A stretch of DNA of 44,112 nt from contig JABDDJ010000017.1 of assembly GCA_013287645.1 (NCBI GenBank), forward strand, positions 1-44,112. The letters run 5' to 3'. Positions within the stretch are counted from its first letter, which is position 1; every line of letters starts with the position of its first letter. This document shows, in pieces, positions 8,028 to 16,337 of the stretch. The notes beneath the pieces are model-generated. The model was not told the origin of the DNA and searched no databases. It saw only the letters and a program-made list of their open reading frames with translations. The translations under genes were made by a program, and so were the position numbers. This stretch comes from Chlamydiota bacterium (GTDB lineage Bacteria > Chlamydiota > Chlamydiia > Chlamydiales > JABDDJ01).

Positions 8028-9908
8028 ATGAAATTAATCAGTAAAGTTTTAATTTTGTTAATGATTTCGACTGGATTAATGGGTGCTTGTCCTTTTGAGC
8101 ATTTATTAAAGCTTGAGAAGCCTAAACCTCGCATTACTGAGTTGCTTGGCGATATTATTATTCCTCTAGGCATAGATGTTGCAATTCCTGATGACTTTGT
8201 TGTGATGAAAAATTCGATACTCAAGGAAGATCCATGGGTCTATTGGGGAAAAGAAGTAGAGCTAATGAAATATTTTAAGGATAGATATTCTATATCTGAA
8301 CCAATATTCTCTATAAAGCCCTCTGCGAATGTTGCACAAATTGGGCCTAATAAATTTTCTGATGATAACGATCCTTATTATAAAGAAAGGGGAATTCAGT
8401 TTCGTTACTTAAATTGGGGGCCTTATCCTGTCCGCGAAATAATTACTGAAATGGAAGGAACTCAATTGCACATAGCTCACGTTGGTACGAATTATGAAGG
8501 ATGGACTTTGCTTGTTAACATGATTCTACCTAAAGGTGCAAAGGAAACTCCGGAGGTCTGGAAGAGATTTATTAATGAGACTTCCCCCTTAAAAGAACAA
8601 AAATTATTGAAGGCTTATGGTTTAGATCTGCAGGATGGTTTTTCTATTAAGGAAGTGGCAAATAAAAAATTAATAGCTACTGCAGAAGAGCGTGCGCAAG
8701 ACGGCACTGTGCAAGTTACGCTTTCTTCTTGCGATCCGACAACAACCTTTGAGGTTAATGACCTAGGCATAGATGTAAAACGTTGGAAAGAAGAAGAACC
8801 ATTAGTAAAAATTAACACAACAATTACTATTAAGGAAGATAATAATACAATTGTTGATAGTGCTGAAATTCTTATTCTAATAAAAAAAGTTGCTGAGTTT
8901 TCGATTAGTACAGAGAAATTAAAGGAATATGAGGGTGTGTTTATTAAGGAGCTTCCAAAAAGTCAGGAATATGATGAGAAAAAACATTACGGAGGATCAG
9001 ATCAATCACCTTTTAAACATTTATTAAAACCTCAGGATACGAAAACTCGTGTTATTGGGCTAATAGACAAGAGAATACCCTCAGGAGTGGAATTTGCTAT
9101 TCCTGAAAATTTTATTGTGACGAAAAAAAATGAAAATGATGAAGTGATATTTTGGGGACCTAAAGAAGTATTAAATAAATTTTTTAATAACGAAAGTTTA
9201 TCAGAACCTATATTTTCCGTTATTCCTCCTATGAATTTGGGTCTATCTGCGTCTAATATATTTTCAGAAAGCGATGAGTTTATTAGGGAAATGGGTATGC
9301 AGACTCGTCTTTTAAATTGGGGTCGATACCCGGTTCGTGAATCCATCTTTGAAATGGAAGGAACTCTACAACACATTGCTCATATTGGTGGGAATAAGGA
9401 AGAAGAGGTTGCACTAATTTGCATGATTCTGCCTGAGGGTGTAAAGGAAACTCCTGATGTATGGAAACGATTCATTAATGAAACTCATCCCTTAACAGAA
9501 CTAGAAACTTTTAAGGTTTTAAAGTTAGATTCTGAAGAAGGCTACTCTATTTTAGAAGTTGAACGTAAATTTTTAATTGCTACGGCAGAAGAGCGTAATA
9601 AAGATGGAAAATTACAAATATCATTTTCTTCCTGCGATCCAAGTATATTTTTTGAGATTAAGGAAATTCGAAACGAATTGATTAAATTAAGATGTTGGAA
9701 TGGTGGTAAACCAGGAATAAAGATTAAGGCTGTAATTAGCGTTAAAGAAGATGGAGTCACAAAGCATATTGAAGAAAAGAAGTTATTTGTAGTTGTAAAA
9801 AAAGTGGATGAATTTTCGATTAGTACGGAGAAGTTGAAGGAATATGAGGGTGTTTTTGTTAAGGAAATTCAAAAAAGCAAGTGCGAAAATATTATAAATG
9901 AGGTCTAA
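8028..9908 (+). CDS. Putative lipoprotein with two tandem ~300-residue repeats, unknown function
   Basis: I choose ATG 8028 (626 residues) over the ATG at 7974 because AGGA precedes it and it begins a signal peptide, MKLISKVLILLMISTGLMGAC, with Cys placed as in a relaxed lipobox. The mature protein is an internal duplication. Each half starts with F(E/K)HLLK, carries a xxFAIPxxF-like block, LNWGxYPVRE, EMEGT, IAH(V/I)G, KETPxVWKRFINET, LIATAEER and SSCDP, and ends with FSISTEKLKEYEGVF. I recognise no family. It lies downstream of the immunity-like array on the same strand, separated by about 164 bases in which I see no clear promoter, and a terminator follows it. A surface or periplasmic role is inferred from the signal peptide only. 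Confidence 0.78.
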   Translation: MKLISKVLILLMISTGLMGACPFEHLLKLEKPKPRITELLGDIIIPLGIDVAIPDDFVVMKNSILKEDPWVYWGKEVELMKYFKDRYSISEPIFSIKPSANVAQIGPNKFSDDNDPYYKERGIQFRYLNWGPYPVREIITEMEGTQLHIAHVGTNYEGWTLLVNMILPKGAKETPEVWKRFINETSPLKEQKLLKAYGLDLQDGFSIKEVANKKLIATAEERAQDGTVQVTLSSCDPTTTFEVNDLGIDVKRWKEEEPLVKINTTITIKEDNNTIVDSAEILILIKKVAEFSISTEKLKEYEGVFIKELPKSQEYDEKKHYGGSDQSPFKHLLKPQDTKTRVIGLIDKRIPSGVEFAIPENFIVTKKNENDEVIFWGPKEVLNKFFNNESLSEPIFSVIPPMNLGLSASNIFSESDEFIREMGMQTRLLNWGRYPVRESIFEMEGTLQHIAHIGGNKEEEVALICMILPEGVKETPDVWKRFINETHPLTELETFKVLKLDSEEGYSILEVERKFLIATAEERNKDGKLQISFSSCDPSIFFEIKEIRNELIKLRCWNGGKPGIKIKAVISVKEDGVTKHIEEKKLFVVVKKVDEFSISTEKLKEYEGVFVKEIQKSKCENIINEV

Positions 9909-9924
9909 TGTTTCCTATGCGTTG

Positions 9925-9949
9925 AATTACCCGCTGTGTAATTTTTTTT
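9925..9949 (+). terminator. Rho-independent terminator after the duplicated lipoprotein gene
   Basis: Stem AATTAC / GTAATT with a seven-base loop, followed by eight T on the + strand. It lies 17 bases after the stop at 9908 and ends directly before the pelG stop codon on the other strand. It would stop + strand transcripts from running antisense into the pel operon. Confidence 0.7.
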
Positions 9950-11368
9950 CTAAAGACCAGGGCGATGGAGGAAGCGTTCGCGGATCTTCTGGCGTTTGAC
10001 GGTATTGGAAATGAAGATATGGTAATGGAGGTTTTGTAAGAAGTTCATGAAGAGTGTAGCTGCGACAAAGAATGAGAAAATCATGGCGAAGCAAAACCCA
10101 TAGCCATAGAAAGGAAAGCCTAAGTATAAGGAAATATAACTAAACACAACATTGGAAAAAAACATTGTCATTGTGACTTTTAAACTATTTTCTTGACTGT
10201 CAAAATAGGTGAATATCACAACTATAAAAAAACAGAGTGAGGAAAAAAAGGCCCCTACCGCTCCTAACCGAAAGATGGAGAGCTGTCTAAAGTCCTGATT
10301 CAACCAGTCATAAATCGCCGGTGCAAAGATTACGACGAGAAGCGTAATCACTCCCTGCAATACAAGAAAACTACGGGCATCTTCGAGGATCTTGGCAATA
10401 ATTGTCTTTCTCTCTTCTTCAAGCAAAAAGAGGGGGGTATTGGTCTCTATATATCTTATATACTGAATGTAAGAATCGTAAAAGTTTGTCTCTAAATTGA
10501 AGATAAAGAGTCCCATGACGGGGACAATACTAAGATAAGAGAGAAACATTCCTCCATCATAGACGGGATAGGTCACAAGACTATTGATATGCTTTACAGC
10601 CTCTGGGGCGTTCCACATGATGACTTTATCTACCCACATGGATGCAAAAAGGAAAAACCCTCCCCAATAAACCCCTCGATAAAACCGGGCATAAAAGGGG
10701 AAGTTTTTTGGCTTTTGATATCTGTAGGGGTGCTCTGCAAGTGTATGTGCTGTCAAGGATGAGACTAAAAGGCATAATCCTACATTTATCCCTGCTAAAA
10801 TACCGTCTGTTCGGTACGACCCGCCTAAATAAAGCGCTAGGATTACGGCGAGAAGCATACCTACCACCCATGAAAAGGTAATAGCTCTAAAGTCGCGTAT
10901 CATGGCGAGGTAAAGCATGGTGACCCAAATTTGGCAAAATAGGGTGAAATTGATAATGCTTAAAAGTGTTGTAAGAGGTGTCATGGTGGCGAAGTAAACA
11001 TAAACAAATGTTGCTAGCAAGGCTGCGGGAATTACTAAATATAATAATGTAATGACCATAATCCCTGGTATAGGTGCAAGGTCTCTCATGTATAGGCAAT
11101 CTGACACATACCGTGCTGAAAGCATATACAAGGGTCCTGCGAGCATAAATGAAAAGCAAAGATTGTAAATAAATACTGAGAGGAACTCATTGAGTTCTTC
11201 AAGGCTCATCGTGCTGTTGGATGAAAAGGTGAGGATGATTCCTATGACTAATACAATCAGTATCCAGGGCCCTACTGCAGCTACAGAGGCATGAATATAT
11301 GCGCGGAGAATTCCGGAGAAGTTATCCTGGCTTGCTAATTTTCTTAGTACAAAACCTATACCGGCCAT
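9950..11368 (-). CDS. pelG: PelG-like inner-membrane Pel polysaccharide transporter
   Basis: A 472-residue polytopic membrane protein starting MAGIGFVLRKLA, the characteristic PelG opening, with about 12 hydrophobic segments across the whole length. Length fits P. aeruginosa PelG (about 456). PelG belongs to the MOP/Wzx-like superfamily and is thought to move the growing Pel polymer (GalNAc/GalN-rich) across the inner membrane together with PelD, PelE and PelF. Its ATG directly abuts the pelF stop (TAAATG), which implies tight translational coupling, and it is the last gene of the operon. I see no T-rich terminator for the minus strand after it. Confidence 0.9.
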   Translation of the reverse strand: MAGIGFVLRKLASQDNFSGILRAYIHASVAAVGPWILIVLVIGIILTFSSNSTMSLEELNEFLSVFIYNLCFSFMLAGPLYMLSARYVSDCLYMRDLAPIPGIMVITLLYLVIPAALLATFVYVYFATMTPLTTLLSIINFTLFCQIWVTMLYLAMIRDFRAITFSWVVGMLLAVILALYLGGSYRTDGILAGINVGLCLLVSSLTAHTLAEHPYRYQKPKNFPFYARFYRGVYWGGFFLFASMWVDKVIMWNAPEAVKHINSLVTYPVYDGGMFLSYLSIVPVMGLFIFNLETNFYDSYIQYIRYIETNTPLFLLEEERKTIIAKILEDARSFLVLQGVITLLVVIFAPAIYDWLNQDFRQLSIFRLGAVGAFFSSLCFFIVVIFTYFDSQENSLKVTMTMFFSNVVFSYISLYLGFPFYGYGFCFAMIFSFFVAATLFMNFLQNLHYHIFISNTVKRQKIRERFLHRPGL

Positions 11369-12838
11369 TTATAAATACTTTTTGTATAATTTTCGATAGC
11401 TTGCATGTTCTTGTTGGAAGATATAGTAAGTTTGTATTCTTCTTTCAATAGTCTCGCTGCACTTTTTGTAAAACTCTTGATCTTGCATTAGGCGTAATAT
11501 GGCTGCTGCTGTGGCTTCGGGATCTTTTAAGGGGGTCACTATTCCTCCCTCTCCTAACTTGGGGAATTCTTCTTCACTTCCATAAAGGAGCTGTCCGCAT
11601 CCGCCGACATTGGTGGCTACTGCGGGTATTCCTGCTGCGCCTGCTTCTAGGATGACGAGTGGCTGGGCTTCACTGATACTGGTGAGGACGATGAGGTCAA
11701 TTTCGGGAAGGAATTCATAAAAGTTAACGTGTCCGCCAAATTTGAGATCGTTTGATAGTCCTAGGCTATCGACGAGCTTTTGGCATTCTTGGTAGTAGTC
11801 TGGATCTTCATCGGTTGATCCTAATGCGATTAGGCGTATCTGTGGCATGGCTTCTTTGACAATTTTGCATGCGCGAATAAATGTTTTGACATCTTTGATG
11901 GGTGCTACTCTGCCTACAAAGGCTACTGTAGGGGGGTGTGGGCGTTTTTTTGCCTTGAAATCGTGGTATTTTTTTGGTTCGATTCCGTGGACTATGGTGG
12001 AAACTTTTTTTGGATCTGCTCCGCCTTCGATTTGGATGGGATGGTTTCCGTCGTATGTGGACACGATTTCGTCGCAGCTGAGGTAGCAGGCGCGTGCGAG
12101 TGAGAAAAAAGCGTTTAGCCAAAAGTCTTTTAAGGTGCGTTTTTTTCCTTCTAGGGCAAGGTCTAGAGAGCCCATGACAGAAATCCAATCGGCCATGGAG
12201 ATTTCGATGCGGCGTTCGTTGGAGTAGATGCCTTGTTCTGTCACCATGCATGGTACACCGAGTTCATGCTTTGCTCTGAAGAGGATAAAGCCTGCATAAC
12301 CTGTGCAGAGGGCATGATAGAGTCTTGCTTTGGGGAGTTCTGGCAATAAGATGGAGTAGAGGCTGCGGCTGAGGGTGTAGATGGTTGCAAAATAGGATTT
12401 AAAGGGACTTGAGGGGGCTACATCATAGTAGAATTTGATGAATAGGTCCCACGTGGGCATCGATTCGCAAAGAATGCGCTTGCCAAATATTTTTCTGCAT
12501 TGTTCAAAGAGTTTTACGATGGGTTCGTATTCGGCAAACTCGGGTGAGCAGACCATGCCTTTGAAGGTATTGAAGAGGATATCCCAAGTCTGTTTGGGGG
12601 CCCAGAAGGAATGGGATCCTTCAGGGAGTTCTTGGACGATGTAGTAGGAGTGTCCGATGACATTTTTGGGGAACTTATAGTAGAAGGTTAGGTCTGGATG
12701 AGGTGGAACAAGGGTTAAGACGTGAAAGGTGCGTTCTTGATGTTCTGTGATGAGTTCGTGGACCCATTGTGCGACACCTCCAGCGAAATAGGGATAGGAG
12801 CCTTCACCTACGATGCAAATGTCTGCAATTTCGGTCAT
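11369..12838 (-). CDS. pelF: PelF-like GT4 glycosyltransferase (Pel polymerase)
   Basis: A 489-residue soluble glycosyltransferase with GT-B fold signatures: an N-terminal GEGSYPYFAGGVAQWVHEL nucleotide-sugar loop region, the central VAFVGRVAPIKDVKTFI block, and the donor-binding EAQPLVILEAGAAGIPAVAT motif with the E-x7-E arrangement. This is the pattern of PelF, the GT4 enzyme that builds the Pel polymer in the cytoplasm, with UDP-GalNAc as the probable donor in known systems. The start overlaps the pelE stop by four bases (ATGA). Length matches P. aeruginosa PelF (507). Confidence 0.93.
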   Translation of the reverse strand: MTEIADICIVGEGSYPYFAGGVAQWVHELITEHQERTFHVLTLVPPHPDLTFYYKFPKNVIGHSYYIVQELPEGSHSFWAPKQTWDILFNTFKGMVCSPEFAEYEPIVKLFEQCRKIFGKRILCESMPTWDLFIKFYYDVAPSSPFKSYFATIYTLSRSLYSILLPELPKARLYHALCTGYAGFILFRAKHELGVPCMVTEQGIYSNERRIEISMADWISVMGSLDLALEGKKRTLKDFWLNAFFSLARACYLSCDEIVSTYDGNHPIQIEGGADPKKVSTIVHGIEPKKYHDFKAKKRPHPPTVAFVGRVAPIKDVKTFIRACKIVKEAMPQIRLIALGSTDEDPDYYQECQKLVDSLGLSNDLKFGGHVNFYEFLPEIDLIVLTSISEAQPLVILEAGAAGIPAVATNVGGCGQLLYGSEEEFPKLGEGGIVTPLKDPEATAAAILRLMQDQEFYKKCSETIERRIQTYYIFQQEHASYRKLYKKYL

Positions 12839-13791
12839 AAATAAAACTCATGGATGGCTGTCGTGTAATCTTCGAGGCGTTGAAGTCTATACAAAGCTTC
12901 AAGGTACCATTTTTGAACAATATCAGGTAAAAAAATAAATTTACGTTTGCTCTCTTCATACCATATGATAAATGCGGAATAGTTCTCTTGATGGAATAAG
13001 AGCTTGCCAATAGTCATCCATATGGTCTGATCGTCGGGGTTTTGGGCTATATATTGTTGGTAATATTCTACCGCTAAACCAGAGATTCTTTTTTCGCGAT
13101 TGGGCTCGAGAATTCCTAATGAGGCATAGGCCTCGGCATGCTTAGCTAGTTGTAGGAGGACTTTAGAATCTTCTGGATACTTATGATGATTATCGGTAAG
13201 TTGTTTCAGCTTGGCTTCGAAGTCAGTATCGATCTTGGTAATAATTGCTGCCGACTGAATGCGGACAGTATTTTGTTGATCTTTTAGGCCTAATTTTAGG
13301 ATGGGAGAATAGACGGGATCGAAGTCTTTGATGATAGCGTCCAGAACCATTTGCTTGTCGGAAAGTGATCCATAGGCAAATAGATCATGGAAGGAGGAAG
13401 CTTCTTGCAAGTATTCATAATCATCCCACTTTGCGCCTATTCTTAGAATTATTTGATCGAATAGCGGGTGTACTTCTTCGGGAAAAAGTCCGGTAAACCA
13501 GACGTTATCTGGTGAGGAGAAGAGTGCAAAAATGGGTCGCATCAATGCGACTAAAAGAAATGCTCCAAGGCCGAATGGGCCTGCACTAAGTGTAAAGATG
13601 AGAACTAGAATGGGATAGAGTAGATCCTCTTTTTTTCGATAAGAGTAGTAAATATATCCAAGTAAAACGATTTGAGCCAGAAAATGCCAAAAAATAAATT
13701 CAAAAACTCCTTTAAAGCTCAAAAAGACAAACCATTCATAAATAGATAAAACTAGAGCAAGGAGTATTGTTCTTCCATTCTTATTGTTCAT
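12835..13791 (-). CDS. pelE: PelE-like membrane protein with TPR/helical-repeat domain
   Basis: 318 residues: two or more hydrophobic segments in the first 90 residues (ILLALVLSIYEWFVFL, the FIFWHFLAQIVLLGYIYY region, ILVLIFTLSAGPFGLGAFLL), then a soluble helical-repeat region rich in TPR-like pairs (for example AVEYYQQYIAQNPDDQTIW). This is the layout of PelE, a partner of PelD, PelF and PelG in the inner-membrane synthase complex. It overlaps pelD by 11 bases at its start and pelF by four at its end. Sequence motifs are weak, so the name rests on topology, length (PelE about 329) and gene order. Confidence 0.82.
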   Translation of the reverse strand: MNNKNGRTILLALVLSIYEWFVFLSFKGVFEFIFWHFLAQIVLLGYIYYSYRKKEDLLYPILVLIFTLSAGPFGLGAFLLVALMRPIFALFSSPDNVWFTGLFPEEVHPLFDQIILRIGAKWDDYEYLQEASSFHDLFAYGSLSDKQMVLDAIIKDFDPVYSPILKLGLKDQQNTVRIQSAAIITKIDTDFEAKLKQLTDNHHKYPEDSKVLLQLAKHAEAYASLGILEPNREKRISGLAVEYYQQYIAQNPDDQTIWMTIGKLLFHQENYSAFIIWYEESKRKFIFLPDIVQKWYLEALYRLQRLEDYTTAIHEFYL

Positions 13792-14698
13792 AGGCCTTTC
13801 CTACCCATTCGCCTATTTTACTTAAGGACTCTATGGTTGAAGTAGTGAGGCGTTGAAAGGGAATTTGTTCTATTTTAATCATGCCTACGACATGTTTACT
13901 GGTTGGATTTACTAAAGGAGCTGCTAAGACGCCTTCAGAACCAAGCACTTCTGAATCGGCGGAAAGGATGGAGATAACTTTCTTTTTTGAAATAATTTCT
14001 TGATATAGCAAAGAATTAGGATCAAAGGTTTCAGAATATTTTTCTGCATGGTTCCAACCATTAGTAAAAACTTTTTTAAGTTCGTTGGTGGGATTCAATA
14101 AATAAATTGAAAATTTTTCTGGCGCTACAAGGATCTTAGTTAATTCACTCGCTCCTTTAATAGCTCCTTCTTTGCCCTGGTTTTCTAGCTCTTTAAAAGC
14201 TGTAATGACCATCAGAGTTGTTTGTGTCTCTGATGCGATGCGCATTTCTAGACGTTCTTTTATTTTTTTTAAGGCTTGATAGGACTCTGCTAACTTACTT
14301 TCCCGTTCACGAGCTTTGTTGGCTATATCTTTGAGGCGGTCTCGTTCTCGAATATGCTTCATGCGTAATTCACCCAGTAAAAAGGCTGTCACAATCCATA
14401 GCATGGGTAGTTTACCGAGGGAAAAAAAGTAAGCGTGCCATTCCTGTGTAATATTCTGGAAAGGCAGCGGGCCTGAAAAGTAGAGAATTGTGGCTATAAT
14501 TGCTGACAAAAGGCCGGCAAGCGTTCCATATTGTGCTGAAATAAAGATAATCAGTATCCAGTAGGGATGTGGGCTGACAGAATATAAGTTAGTTTCTCCG
14601 GAGATAAAGCCTATTAAGGTCAAAATGATAAAAAAACAGGCGATCTCGACGAGGGCTGAAACACGAATTCCTAAAAAAGATGATCCTTCTAATTTCAT
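13781..14698 (-). CDS. pelD: PelD-like membrane GAF protein lacking the GGDEF receptor domain
   Basis: 305 residues: about four transmembrane segments (residues 10-110, including ACFFIILTLIGFISG and LLSAIIATILYFSG), a coiled coil (about 115-150, IRERDRLKDIANKARERESK), and a GAF domain (about 155-300) ending EWVGKAYEQ. P. aeruginosa PelD is about 455 residues and continues into a degenerate GGDEF domain whose RxxD site binds c-di-GMP to switch on Pel synthesis. Here the protein stops after GAF and no such segment follows; the next gene begins inside its last codons. I infer that Pel activation is either constitutive or controlled by another signal sensed by GAF or by the neighbouring phosphorelay protein. 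Confidence 0.85.
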   Translation of the reverse strand: MKLEGSSFLGIRVSALVEIACFFIILTLIGFISGETNLYSVSPHPYWILIIFISAQYGTLAGLLSAIIATILYFSGPLPFQNITQEWHAYFFSLGKLPMLWIVTAFLLGELRMKHIRERDRLKDIANKARERESKLAESYQALKKIKERLEMRIASETQTTLMVITAFKELENQGKEGAIKGASELTKILVAPEKFSIYLLNPTNELKKVFTNGWNHAEKYSETFDPNSLLYQEIISKKKVISILSADSEVLGSEGVLAAPLVNPTSKHVVGMIKIEQIPFQRLTTSTIESLSKIGEWVGKAYEQ

Positions 14699-14699
14699 A

Positions 14700-16337
14700 T
14701 TAAAATCTAAACGTTAATGTTCCTGTCAGATAGGTTGCCGAGGCTCCTGCTACGGTGGTACTAGGAAATCTATATCCTGAAAGAGTGGCTTCAAAACCTT
14801 CAGGAATGGGCTTAGCATAACGTATTTCAGCACCATAGGTCGGAGAATTTATTCCGAGTCGATTAAATGTCTCGCCGCAATAAACGGTAATGTACCAGCG
14901 ATCTTGATAGATGTAAAAAATATTTGCACGTAGGGTATGGAATTCAAAACTTGTGTAGGGTACGGGGTTAAATGGGGTTCCAGCGCTACTGATCTCTGTA
15001 GTAATCGAGGTTACATACTCTGCGTCTACGCTGTAACTTACTCCTACTAAGGGGTTTTGGATAGCAGCATTCAAAATTACATTGCTTGCTACAAGAACTG
15101 AGGTATACCCATTAGGGGTGCCGGTGATTCCTACCCGGCGCATCCCAGATCCTAGGGTCCATGAGAGATAGCAGTTAGTCACAGAATTGAGCTGTAAATA
15201 AAAGCGGTCTTCTCGTCCGTGAAAAGCGAGAGCTTCAAAAATTTCCCAGAGAGGTCGATGCCAATCTGCTGATGCTATAAATGTTCCTTGAAGAGCGGGA
15301 ACTAATGTACTTGCTTCGACACCAAATCCGAATGCGCCCTCTTGGTCATAGATGGATGTTTTTAATGTGTTGCCATCTTCCCATTCTTTTCGCAGATAGA
15401 GTGCAATGCGGCACCTGGATCCACGGAAGGGCACTGTGTTGCCGCTGGAATCGACTATTCCGCTAATGTGGCCATCCCAAACTTGAAAGTCGAGTCCACT
15501 ATATAGCACACTAAAAGGAGACATTTTATAAAGGCTCTCTTTTCTGAACTTATACACTTGTACGATGGCTAAGCCTACGGTGCGTTGGATCTGTCTTTCG
15601 ACTTGATTAAAGGAGGAGTGTGGAGAAAAGGCTTGATAGAGGAGCGTGGTGACATCCTCATCATGGGGATATTCTTGATGGAGGGATTCTAAAATATTTA
15701 CTTGTCTTATCCAGCGTGGAATTTGTCCCTCTAAACTGGAAGCCAGTACCCTAGCTTCCTTATCGTTGGGATAATCCATATCAATGGCAGCAAGCTCTTC
15801 AAAGGCGAGATTATAATCTCGCACCTCATAAGCCCATCGTGCAAGTCCTAAAGAGGCATCTTTATTCTCTTCAAGGTGTGCATCAAAATCGGGTTCGATT
15901 TGGAGAATAACCTTTTTTTCTTCGGCATGCACAGAGTAGATTTGGGGATTATGCCATTCGATATAGAGAGTGTTATAGCCATTTGAAAACCTTTTTACTA
16001 ATGTACCGATCTTATCTTGGACTGTGACGAGATCTGGCGAATCCAACGGTTGGTTAAATTCGAGTGAGAAGGCGTTTAGAAAGACCTGTTGCTTGACAGT
16101 TACGGACAGAGGAAAGTGAAACACGATAGTCCATATGGCACTCTCTTCGCAATAAAAGGCCTCTACCTTAACCTTGGAAGCATTATTTATGTGTGGATTT
16201 TTGGGAAGTGAGGGGAGCATCAACTCTTCTGAAAAGTAGCTGCTCGCTTCTTGAGAGAATTCTAGCCTATCCTCAATATGTCCTTGAGCCAACAAGGCAT
16301 GTGAAATCAATACTAAGGGAATTAGTTTAAAACGCAT
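14700..16337 (-). CDS. pelB: PelB C-terminal-type outer-membrane export porin (split pelB)
   Basis: 545 residues with a signal peptide (MRFKLIPLVLISHALLAQG) and a C-terminal half of alternating amphipathic strands ending in TGTLTFRF, a terminal-Phe outer-membrane barrel signal. Residues about 45-150 form a small beta domain ending VILQIEPD that resembles AMIN-like domains (weak, by eye). About 160-230 looks like a short TPR remnant (ARWAYEVRDYNLAFEELAAI). In P. aeruginosa the porin is the C-terminal part of the single ~1193-residue PelB; here it is its own gene with its own signal peptide, overlapping the TPR gene by 16 bases. Its role would be passage of Pel polymer through the outer membrane. 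Confidence 0.78.
   Translation of the reverse strand: MRFKLIPLVLISHALLAQGHIEDRLEFSQEASSYFSEELMLPSLPKNPHINNASKVKVEAFYCEESAIWTIVFHFPLSVTVKQQVFLNAFSLEFNQPLDSPDLVTVQDKIGTLVKRFSNGYNTLYIEWHNPQIYSVHAEEKKVILQIEPDFDAHLEENKDASLGLARWAYEVRDYNLAFEELAAIDMDYPNDKEARVLASSLEGQIPRWIRQVNILESLHQEYPHDEDVTTLLYQAFSPHSSFNQVERQIQRTVGLAIVQVYKFRKESLYKMSPFSVLYSGLDFQVWDGHISGIVDSSGNTVPFRGSRCRIALYLRKEWEDGNTLKTSIYDQEGAFGFGVEASTLVPALQGTFIASADWHRPLWEIFEALAFHGREDRFYLQLNSVTNCYLSWTLGSGMRRVGITGTPNGYTSVLVASNVILNAAIQNPLVGVSYSVDAEYVTSITTEISSAGTPFNPVPYTSFEFHTLRANIFYIYQDRWYITVYCGETFNRLGINSPTYGAEIRYAKPIPEGFEATLSGYRFPSTTVAGASATYLTGTLTFRF

Noticed and set aside
9032..9376. 114-residue minus-strand reading frame in the lipoprotein gene
   Set aside because: Antisense shadow of a well-supported coding region; no start signals.
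11808..12251. 147-residue Arg/His-rich reading frame antiparallel-frame inside pelF
   Set aside because: It lies wholly within the strong PelF gene on the same strand in another frame, and its composition is that of a frame shadow.
16322..16337. Frameshift joining the PelB TPR and porin parts into one broken gene
   Set aside because: The downstream part begins with a proper signal peptide and the two together exceed the usual PelB length, so they are two genes.
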